Source: a bacterium
GTDB taxonomy: Bacteria; UBP15; UBA6099
Length of the DNA: 5,667 nucleotides
Assembly (NCBI GenBank): GCA_029573925.1
Contig: JAKQBV010000451.1
Location: forward strand, 1-5,667
Direction of reading: 5' to 3'
Below are positions 1 through 4,475 of this stretch, one piece after another (positions within the stretch are counted from its first letter, which is position 1; every line of letters starts with the position of its first letter). Position numbers and translations under genes: made by a program. The notes below the pieces were generated by a model. The model was not told the origin of the DNA. It did no database searches and worked only from the letters and a program-made list of their open reading frames with translations.

Positions 1-77
1 CTCTGTTCGGGGTGGAAAACACGCCCTGCTGCGTCCTCGCGCCCGTTTTTCGACTGTTCCATTCGCGGCTGCGTCAT
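1..77 (-). CDS. Possible 5' end of a minus-strand gene, cut by the window edge
   Basis: From an ATG at 77-75 the minus strand stays open to the edge for 25 codons. It begins MTQPRMEQSKNG, with a second in-frame ATG at 62-60. An AAGGGA sits six bases before the first ATG, which is an acceptable ribosome binding site. I recognise no family, and 25 codons are too few for coding statistics. Against it, all three plus frames are also open here, and a strong plus-oriented terminator-like hairpin follows at 104-127. That would suit a plus-strand gene ending near 98 equally well: one plus frame stops at 96-98. No promoter fits between the hairpin and this ATG. Treat it as a weak partial call. Confidence 0.2.
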   Translation of the reverse strand, partial: MTQPRMEQSKNGREDAAGRVFHPEQ

Positions 78-103
78 TCGGCGTCCCTTGCGGCCTGAAA
101 ATC

Positions 104-127
104 AACCCCGCACATCACGGGGTTTTT
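104..127 (+). terminator. Hairpin plus T-run, likely rho-independent terminator (possibly bidirectional)
   Basis: AACCCCG (104-110) pairs perfectly with CGGGGTT (118-124) around a 7-base loop. Five Ts (123-127) end the plus-strand copy, which is a classic intrinsic terminator shape. Read on the minus strand, the same stem is followed by GATTTT, so it could also end the secreted-protein transcript, whose TGA stop (115-117) lies in the loop. Confidence 0.55.
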
Positions 128-387
128 GCGCCGGAATCAACTTTGGTTCCGGCATTTCTAGCGGCCATGCTTTTTGACATGAAGTGATAACTATATTCTT
201 TTGAGCAATCGCTGCCGAAAACAATGCCTTCTCCGGTTTCATTCATATAACAACTGCCGATGTTCGCCGTCAACAGATACCCGCAGTCAATATAGTAATT
301 AGCTACTGGGAAAGACATGTTGACTATCATCTGCCCTACTCCGTCAAAAACCGTCCCTTTGTTGGCGCCGGGAGTAAAAATATTCAT
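115..387 (-). CDS. C-terminal part of the stop-split secreted protein (or separate 90-aa ORF)
   Basis: Ninety codons begin at an ATG at 387-385. The frame is the same as that of the 294-codon gene ending at 397: after its TAA come only three sense codons (Tyr, Tyr, Ser) and then this ATG. No Shine-Dalgarno precedes the ATG, because the upstream stretch is A/T-rich, so independent translation is doubtful. The residues alternate in a beta-strand-like way, with four strands or so and three cysteines (residues 35, 46 and 60) that suit an exported, disulfide-bonded protein. No family was recognised. I read it as the C-terminal end of the upstream protein, separated by a nonsense codon. The alternative is a short separately translated ORF. 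The TGA stop lies inside the loop of the 104-124 hairpin. Confidence 0.5.
   Translation of the reverse strand: MNIFTPGANKGTVFDGVGQMIVNMSFPVANYYIDCGYLLTANIGSCYMNETGEGIVFGSDCSKEYSYHFMSKSMAARNAGTKVDSGAKTP
130..153 (+). terminator. Second tandem hairpin next to the first terminator
   Basis: GCCGGAATCA (130-139) pairs with TGGTTCCGGC (144-153) around a 4-base loop. On the plus strand the single imperfection is a T-G wobble; on the minus strand it becomes an A-C mismatch, so the structure favours plus-strand RNA. It is followed by ATTTCT, a weak T-run. It overlaps the last codons of the minus-strand 90-codon reading frame. It is likely a back-up terminator, but could be only a stem in the minus-strand mRNA. 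Confidence 0.35.
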
Positions 388-396
388 CGAATAGTA

Positions 397-1281
397 TTAA
401 ATATTATTATCATCTCTTGTGAAAAAAGGATTAGGGTCGGCAGCGAAAGCAACTTCGTAATAAATGCTGGTTCTGGAAGCGGCCGCTCTAAAACCGAGTA
501 TATCTGCTTTGGTCAAGAGAGAATCAGTAGCGTCCACAACTGTTAATTCCGAATCTTCTGAAAATGGCAATGTTGAATAACCTTTTGTGAGGAAATAATT
601 CCAATTGAACATTGAGGCTTCATAATCATATCCAGTTATGTCGGAATCCGGACCGTTGAAAATGGCAGGCAATTCCGTCGCAATATTCCCGTATTCGTCC
701 GAGACAGCTACGAAATAATTGACTGAAGCGTCAAACCTATTTAAAATATTTAATAGTCTGGAACTCGTTTCAGCGGTCCACAAAGATTCCTCACCATCGC
801 AGTTTGACGCGCATGTCATATCTATTCTTGAAACAAATGTTGATCCGCCGCCGTCTCTTGCTTTGGCGAAGAATACCGCCACTTCTCTTTTGGCAGTGTT
901 TTCAACTCGAAAATCCAACGGCTCAAAAAGCAAATCCTTAATTCTCTTCTGTCTGTTAAATTTTGCCTTAACAAAGAAATTCCATCCCTGATGCCCTTCA
1001 ACGACATAAACGTCTAAAATCTCAGGCGGAACAGGCATAACGATATAGCTGTCGAAGGGTTCGTCTTTGTTCAGGTCCAAAGTTCCGGCTGACGAAATCT
1101 CAGCGTTTCGATTGCTATATAGAGTAAATTGGTCTTCTATGCTTGACGCCGTCGCCCCCACAGCAGGCATTCTCATTGCGAAAGGATTCCCTGTTTCGGA
1201 ACACGACAACGCGAGATGAGAAAATACGAATACCGCCAAGACGACAATCAGAAGGCTGCTCGCCATATGGATTTTTCGCAT
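397..1281 (-). CDS. Predicted exported lipoprotein or secreted beta-rich protein, interrupted by in-frame stop
   Basis: This is a 294-residue product of unknown function. Residues 1-26 form a signal peptide: Arg2, Lys3, a hydrophobic core at about 10-24, then ALSC with Cys27. That is a loose lipobox, with Ala rather than Leu at -3, so lipoprotein status is uncertain but export is likely. The mature part looks beta-rich. About 133-205 (EVAVFFAKARDGG... through SVNYFVAVSDEYGN) resembles an Ig/Fn3-like unit, with the Tyr-Phe-x-Ala-x-x-Asp-x-x-Gly-Asn ending common in such folds. Cys157 and Cys161 may form a disulfide. A final segment (about 258-294, DILGFRAAASRTSIYYEV) looks like the start of another beta domain and is cut by TAA at 397-399; the frame continues in the 90-codon ORF. 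No Shine-Dalgarno precedes the first ATG or the alternative Met6. The gene is AT-rich compared with rpoD and the right-hand operon, which may mean transfer or relaxed constraint. Confidence 0.7.
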   Translation of the reverse strand: MRKIHMASSLLIVVLAVFVFSHLALSCSETGNPFAMRMPAVGATASSIEDQFTLYSNRNAEISSAGTLDLNKDEPFDSYIVMPVPPEILDVYVVEGHQGWNFFVKAKFNRQKRIKDLLFEPLDFRVENTAKREVAVFFAKARDGGGSTFVSRIDMTCASNCDGEESLWTAETSSRLLNILNRFDASVNYFVAVSDEYGNIATELPAIFNGPDSDITGYDYEASMFNWNYFLTKGYSTLPFSEDSELTVVDATDSLLTKADILGFRAAASRTSIYYEVAFAADPNPFFTRDDNNI

Positions 1282-1286
1282 GACTT

Positions 1287-1315
1287 ATTATGCCACGATT
1301 CTGATTTGAATATCC
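1287..1315 (-). promoter_or_regulatory. Possible promoter of the secreted-protein gene, close enough for a leaderless start
   Basis: CATAAT on the minus strand (1292-1287) is one base from the TATAAT consensus. It lies only five bases before the ATG at 1281-1279. If used, transcription would begin at or next to the start codon, which fits the absence of a Shine-Dalgarno. No good -35 is present; GGATAT at 1315-1310 is at 17-base spacing and matches poorly. The proposal is weak on sequence alone. Confidence 0.3.
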
Positions 1316-1341
1316 GTTCGGCGAAAAAATATTTTCACAAT

Positions 1342-1403
1342 GGCAAAACGACAAATTAAACATAAACTAACGCCGGGGTATTGAAAAACATGGTCGTTTC
1401 GCC
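1342..1403. repeat. Imperfect inverted repeat in the rpoD / secreted-gene gap
   Basis: The 125-base gap 1282-1406 holds an 11-base arm at 1342-1352 (GGCAAAACGAC). It matches the reverse complement of 1393-1403 (GTCGTTTCGCC) at ten of eleven positions, with a 40-base A/T-rich spacer. On the minus strand an A/T-rich run containing six Ts (ATATTTTTT) follows 13 bases or so after the second arm. It could weakly terminate rpoD transcripts, but the loop is far longer than normal. I see no small gene in this gap. Confidence 0.3.
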
Positions 1404-1406
1404 GGT

Positions 1407-2516
1407 TTATTCTTCTTCGAGGAAGCGTTCGAGGTTCTTGGCGTGGCAGAACTGTTTGAGTTTGCGCAGGGCTTTGGCCTCGATCTGGCGGATGCGCTCG
1501 CGGGTGACGCCGAACTCGTTGCCGACGACTTCAAGGGTGCGGGGGTGTCCGTCGATAAGGCCGAAGCGAAGCTCCAGCACGCGGCGCTCGCGGAACCCTA
1601 TGTTGCTTAGCATGTCCTTTATTTCCTCGCGGAGCGCGGTGTAGGACGCGGTTTCCTCGGTACGCGGATTGCGCTTGTCTTCGATGAAGTCTATCAAGTG
1701 GCTGTCGTCGTCGTCCCCGACGGAGGTGTCTAGGGAGATGGGGACTTTGGAGATTTTTATCATCTCGCGAATTTTGCTCTCGGACATAGAGACTTTTTCG
1801 GAGAGTTCGGCGCCGGTGGCTTCTCGTCCAAGCTCTTGGCTGAGTTGGCGGGATGTCTTGATGAGGCGGCGGATGGCGTCTGCCATGTGAATGGGTTTGC
1901 GGATTGTGGCGCCTTGGTCGGCGATGCCCCGGATGATGCTCTGGCGTATCCACCATGTCGCGTATGTGCTGAACCGGGTTCCTTTGCGGTAGTCGAACTT
2001 TTCCACCGCGCGCATCAGTCCGAGGTTTCCTTCCTGAATCAGGTCGAGGAAGGACATATCAACGTGTCCGACGTATTTTTTAGCGATGGAAACAACCAAG
2101 CGGAGGTTGGCTTCGATTAGTTTTGCCTGAGCTTCTTCGTCGCCGACTTCGATGCGTTTTGCAAGCTCGATTTCTTCTTCGTGGGTGAGCAGCGGGACGC
2201 GCCCGACGTCTTTCATATAAAGTTGTATGGAGTCATCTATGGGAGCGTCGCCTTCGCTTGCCGGACGAGCCTCGTCTTCAAATATGTCCCGACTATCGAA
2301 ATCCTCGCCCTGTACAATCGGGTCGCCGTGCTCATCGACGATAGTGATTCCCCGCGCGTTGAAGCGCTCCATGACCTCTTCGATGTCTTTTTCCTCAAGT
2401 TCCTCGTCGAGGCAAAGGACATCTATGATATCGTCATAAAGGACCGAGCCTTTCAACTCGGACTCTTTGAGAAGTCTTTCGAGTTCTTTTCCTACAACTT
2501 TAGTGGTTCTTTCCAT
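1407..2516 (-). CDS. rpoD: RNA polymerase primary sigma factor RpoD (sigma-70, group 1)
   Basis: This 369-residue housekeeping sigma factor directs RNA polymerase to -10/-35 promoters. Residues 1-65 or so resemble region 1.1. Region 1.2 is at about 95-127 (DDSIQLYMKDVGRVPLLT), region 2 at 130-211 (LIEANLRLVVSIAKKYVG, DLIQEGN, FSTYATWW), region 3 at about 212-295 and region 4 at 300-362, with the -35 helix VTRERIRQIEAKALRKL at 337-353. The non-conserved insert between regions 1 and 2 is short, unlike E. coli. The start is the ATG at 2516-2514: it begins the normal region 1.1, and GGAG at 2524-2521 lies four bases upstream. A further 45 open codons upstream look non-coding and run through the promoter. 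Oddities: region 2.4 reads RQSIIRGIADQGATIRK, where most primary sigmas have RQAITRAIADQARTIRI. Ile195 replaces the residue equivalent to E. coli Thr440, Ala203 replaces Arg448 and Lys207 replaces Ile452. EVVG replaces EEVG in region 4.2. The identification itself is secure. Confidence 0.97.
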   Translation of the reverse strand: MERTTKVVGKELERLLKESELKGSVLYDDIIDVLCLDEELEEKDIEEVMERFNARGITIVDEHGDPIVQGEDFDSRDIFEDEARPASEGDAPIDDSIQLYMKDVGRVPLLTHEEEIELAKRIEVGDEEAQAKLIEANLRLVVSIAKKYVGHVDMSFLDLIQEGNLGLMRAVEKFDYRKGTRFSTYATWWIRQSIIRGIADQGATIRKPIHMADAIRRLIKTSRQLSQELGREATGAELSEKVSMSESKIREMIKISKVPISLDTSVGDDDDSHLIDFIEDKRNPRTEETASYTALREEIKDMLSNIGFRERRVLELRFGLIDGHPRTLEVVGNEFGVTRERIRQIEAKALRKLKQFCHAKNLERFLEEE

Positions 2517-2520
2517 CGTT

Positions 2521-2527
2521 CTCCACC
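2521..2527 (-). promoter_or_regulatory. rpoD ribosome binding site (fixes the start)
   Basis: The minus strand reads GGTGGAG followed by AACG and then ATG at 2516. This site supports the internal ATG over the upstream ATG at 2651, which would put 45 atypical residues ahead of region 1.1. Confidence 0.6.
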
Positions 2528-2553
2528 GGACGCGCGCCGCGTCCGTCGCCGCT

Positions 2554-2581
2554 ATTATAATGTTCTTAAAAAAAGTGTCCG
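2554..2581 (-). promoter_or_regulatory. Sigma-70 promoter of rpoD
   Basis: A perfect TATAAT -10 is present on the minus strand (2559-2554). A CGGACA -35 (2581-2576, four of six matches to TTGACA) lies 16 bases upstream, across a T-rich spacer. The predicted transcription start is near 2547, giving a 5' leader of roughly 30 bases before the ATG. rpoD thus appears to have its own promoter, read by the factor it encodes. Confidence 0.65.
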
Positions 2582-2586
2582 CATTT

Positions 2587-2605
2587 CGGGAAAAAATGTT
2601 TCCCG
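2587..2605. repeat. Perfect 7-bp inverted repeat upstream of the rpoD promoter
   Basis: CGGGAAA (2587-2593) and TTTCCCG (2599-2605) flank a 5-base centre, giving a 19-base dyad whose near edge is six bases from the rpoD -35. Its place between two divergent promoters suits a regulator binding site. A hairpin in a longer minus-strand transcript is the alternative. No regulator was identified. Confidence 0.4.
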
Positions 2606-2622
2606 GACGCCCAGAGCGGGTT

Positions 2623-2632
2623 ATGATATCAT
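2623..2632. repeat. 10-bp perfect palindrome ATGATATCAT
   Basis: This perfect palindrome without a spacer lies between the 2587-2605 dyad and the plus-strand promoter. It could be half of a regulatory region, but ten-base A/T-rich palindromes also arise by chance. Confidence 0.25.
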
Positions 2633-2651
2633 GACGGCAGGCGGCGCACAA

Positions 2652-2680
2652 TAGAAAAAAGAAAAAACATCTGATATAAT
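2652..2680 (+). promoter_or_regulatory. Promoter of the three-gene plus-strand operon (extended -10)
   Basis: TGATATAAT at 2672-2680 is an extended -10: TG, one base, then a perfect TATAAT. Seventeen bases upstream, TAGAAA (2652-2657) matches four of six positions of TTGACA. The predicted start is near 2687, giving a leader of about 80 bases before the ATG at 2767. The leader holds a small hairpin, ACACG/CGTGT at 2722-2738. It is divergent from the rpoD promoter about 95 bases away. Confidence 0.6.
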
Positions 2681-2754
2681 GACGCGGATTTCATAGCGCC
2701 GCGCGCCGGGCCAAATTCAAAACACGCTCGAACCGTGTCGCCCCGCTCTGCTGA

Positions 2755-2760
2755 AAGGAA
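2755..2760 (+). promoter_or_regulatory. Ribosome binding site of the FGE-fold gene
   Basis: AAGGAA lies six bases before the ATG at 2767, which is near-ideal spacing and confirms that start. Confidence 0.7.
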
Positions 2761-2766
2761 CGACAC

Positions 2767-3855
2767 ATGAAGCTCCTCTCGCACTTCTCTCTATCTATTC
2801 TACTATCCGCCCTGACGCTTGTTTTTTTGCCCTTTTTCAGCGAATGCGCGGAAATAGAGCGACAGGAATACCGGTCGGCGGCGGACCTGCTTAGAGACGA
2901 AGCGGCGGAATTTTTGTCCGAAATAGAGGTTTCCAAGGCTGCGGCCCCGATGTTCAGGGAGAAAATCCGTGCCGCGCTCGAAGGCCCCGGCTCAGTGTGT
3001 CCGGTGGATTTCGATGCGCTTGTAACCTCGCTGGACGCCACGGCCTCCGAAGTTTCCGCAGCTATGACCGAACTGAAAAAGCTGCGCCCGGAACGAGACA
3101 GGATCGCGCTTCTGCTCGCCGAAGCTGAAAACAAGTCGCAGACCGCCTCCGCCGAACGCCTGAAATTGAGGCTGGAAAGCATCGACGAGAAGATTTCCGC
3201 CGCGGACGCGATGGCGGCAGAGATTCTTCCTGAATCGCTGGCAACATTTATTTCCATGTTCGACAGGCACAAAGGTATAAGCTGTCCCGAAGGAATGATT
3301 TTCATCGACGGAACGTTTTGCGCGGATATCCATGAGACACCGAATAAATCCGGAGAAAAGCCTGCGGTCGGGCTGAGTTGGGCCGACGCCGCGCGGATTT
3401 GCAAAGAAGCCGGGAAAAGGCTCTGCGAAGGAGAGGAATGGAGCCGCGCATGTTCCGGCCCGGCCTGCGCCCCAAACAAAATCAATATGCCGGCATTTAG
3501 CGCGATGGCCTGCAACGCCGCCCTGAATATGACTCCAGCAGTTGGAGTCTATCCATCAGGTTCGCGACCCGAATGCGTGTCTCCCGAAGGCGTGGCTGAC
3601 ATATTCGGCAACGCGTGGGAATGGACTAACGAGGACTATAAGGAGAGATATAAGACGCTCAGAGGCGGCTCCGGAAACACCGACACGACCCCGACTTGCG
3701 AAAATAACGGATGGGGGCTGCCGGGTACGGCAAGAAGCTACTCCGGAGCAAGATGTTGCGCCGACCCTGCGGTTCAGCCGCCGCCCTCCCCGGCTCCGGA
3801 ACAGCCTGCGGACGCGCCACAGACTGAAACTAAAAATACTCAGCCGCTAGAATAA
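2767..3855 (+). CDS. Exported coiled-coil protein with C-terminal FGE/SUMF1-like domain lacking the catalytic Cys
   Basis: This 362-residue protein is predicted to leave the cytoplasm. Lys2 plus a hydrophobic stretch (about 5-24) form a signal peptide or anchor; neither the cleavage site nor a lipobox around Cys27 is convincing. Residues 30-165 are Ala/Glu/Leu/Arg-rich and mostly helical, probably a coiled coil. Residues 172-332 carry FGE-sulfatase-fold hallmarks: GMIFIDGTFCADIHE, SWADAARICKEAGKRLCEGEEW (in the place of the family's RLPTEAEWE), GVADIFGNAWEW at 275-286 and LRGGS at 298-302. True formylglycine-generating enzymes have a Cys just after GGS; here GGS is followed by Gly-Asn, so sulfatase activation is unlikely. 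The domain is more probably structural or ligand-binding. At least twelve cysteines suggest disulfides in the envelope. The tail (about 333-362) is Pro-rich. First gene of the operon; the next begins 41 bases after its stop. Confidence 0.8.
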   Translation: MKLLSHFSLSILLSALTLVFLPFFSECAEIERQEYRSAADLLRDEAAEFLSEIEVSKAAAPMFREKIRAALEGPGSVCPVDFDALVTSLDATASEVSAAMTELKKLRPERDRIALLLAEAENKSQTASAERLKLRLESIDEKISAADAMAAEILPESLATFISMFDRHKGISCPEGMIFIDGTFCADIHETPNKSGEKPAVGLSWADAARICKEAGKRLCEGEEWSRACSGPACAPNKINMPAFSAMACNAALNMTPAVGVYPSGSRPECVSPEGVADIFGNAWEWTNEDYKERYKTLRGGSGNTDTTPTCENNGWGLPGTARSYSGARCCADPAVQPPPSPAPEQPADAPQTETKNTQPLE

Positions 3856-3883
3856 GCCGAAATTGCTGCTCCGGCGAGCAATC

Positions 3884-3888
3884 AGGAA
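3884..3888 (+). promoter_or_regulatory. Ribosome binding site that selects a TTG start
   Basis: AGGAA lies eight bases before the TTG at 3897. The frame has no ATG or GTG between the preceding stop and residue 68 or so of the product, so this site is the main evidence for the TTG start. Confidence 0.6.
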
Positions 3889-3896
3889 CTGCGAAC

Positions 3897-4475
3897 TTGT
3901 ACGACTTCCAACTTTCAGAAAAATTCCCATGTTCGCCGAACGAACTGTTCGAGCGCACGCTGTACAATTTCGACGAGTATGAGAAATACGCGCCGAACGT
4001 GACCCGCGTGGAAGTGATATCGAGAGAGCCGTTGCCTGACGGCCGGGAATTCATCACCGCGCAAATATTCGCGCGCGCGGCGATACCCGCGCCGATACGG
4101 GCGGTTTTCAATATGTCCCCGGAAATGAGTTGGAAAGAATATTACAACGCAGACGCGGCCAACAGGACAGTTGACTGGCGCGTGGAGACGCCTGTGTTCA
4201 CTGAACACGTGGACTGCGGGGGAACATCGTCGGTGACCGGAGCGGCGCGCGGGTGCGAACTGCGCATCACAGGCTCTATGAAGATTAACATCGACGGAGT
4301 CCGGGGAATTCCGCCTTCGGTGGCGCGCGCGGTTTGCGTGATGCTCGAACCTTTTATCGGAAACATGGTGACGCTGAATTTGAAGAAATATTTCGGGGCG
4401 TGCGGCAGGCGATGGAGAAAGAAGCGGCGCAAAAGCGAAAGCGGTCTTGAGGAACGGAATGGACAACCGAGCTGA
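3897..4475 (+). CDS. START/SRPBCC-like domain protein (TTG start)
   Basis: A 192-residue protein without a signal peptide, so probably cytoplasmic. The opening YDFQLSEKFPCSPNELFERTL, followed by DEYEKYAPNVTRVEVISRE, is the strand-helix-strand start typical of START/SRPBCC (Bet v1-like) folds, which enclose a hydrophobic cavity for lipids or other small ligands. Beta strands follow (about 50-130), then a long amphipathic helix (about 137-168), which in this fold packs over the cavity. The layout recalls DUF2505-type proteins, but I cannot fix the family. The tail from 170 is strongly basic (RRWRKKRRK) and may be disordered; part of it is encoded where the next gene overlaps. The start is TTG, supported by AGGAA eight bases upstream and the lack of other starts. 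It follows the FGE-fold gene by 41 bases and overlaps the radical SAM gene by 17 bases, so translational coupling is likely. A ligand or transport role for the radical SAM substrate is inference only. Confidence 0.75.
   Translation: MYDFQLSEKFPCSPNELFERTLYNFDEYEKYAPNVTRVEVISREPLPDGREFITAQIFARAAIPAPIRAVFNMSPEMSWKEYYNADAANRTVDWRVETPVFTEHVDCGGTSSVTGAARGCELRITGSMKINIDGVRGIPPSVARAVCVMLEPFIGNMVTLNLKKYFGACGRRWRKKRRKSESGLEERNGQPS
4449..4454 (+). promoter_or_regulatory. Ribosome binding site of the radical SAM gene, inside the preceding gene
   Basis: GAGGAA lies four bases before the ATG at 4459. It makes that ATG a better start than the in-frame TTG at 4447, which would add four residues and has no comparable site. 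Confidence 0.6.

Noticed and set aside
1..103. Structured RNA gene at the left edge, prompted by the terminator-like hairpin and a repeated GCTGCGTC (28-35 and 68-75)
   Set aside because: An 8-base repeat is weak, and no tRNA, tmRNA or other known RNA signature was recognised in the visible part.
1342..1403. Inverted repeat as a standard rpoD terminator
   Set aside because: The 40-base loop and one mismatch do not fit an intrinsic terminator; kept only as a repeat.
2517..2651. 45-codon N-terminal extension of rpoD from ATG at 2651
   Set aside because: It would run through the TATAAT promoter and the inverted repeat, has no ribosome binding site, and precedes a normal region 1.1 that has its own GGAG and ATG.
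2181..2654. 157-codon plus-strand ORF opposite rpoD
   Set aside because: It is antisense to the conserved sigma factor, has no recognisable domain, and is explained by the codon bias of the real gene.
2691..3515. 274-codon minus-strand ORF opposite the FGE-fold gene
   Set aside because: It is Ser/Ala-rich and without motifs, antisense to a gene with signal peptide, ribosome binding site and family motifs; a shadow frame.
2767..3855. Active sulfatase-activating formylglycine-generating enzyme
   Set aside because: The Cys expected just after GGS is missing and no sulfatase gene is nearby.
4447..4458. TTG at 4447 as start of the radical SAM gene
   Set aside because: The GAGGAA at 4449-4454 lies just upstream of the ATG at 4459 at workable spacing; nothing comparable precedes the TTG.
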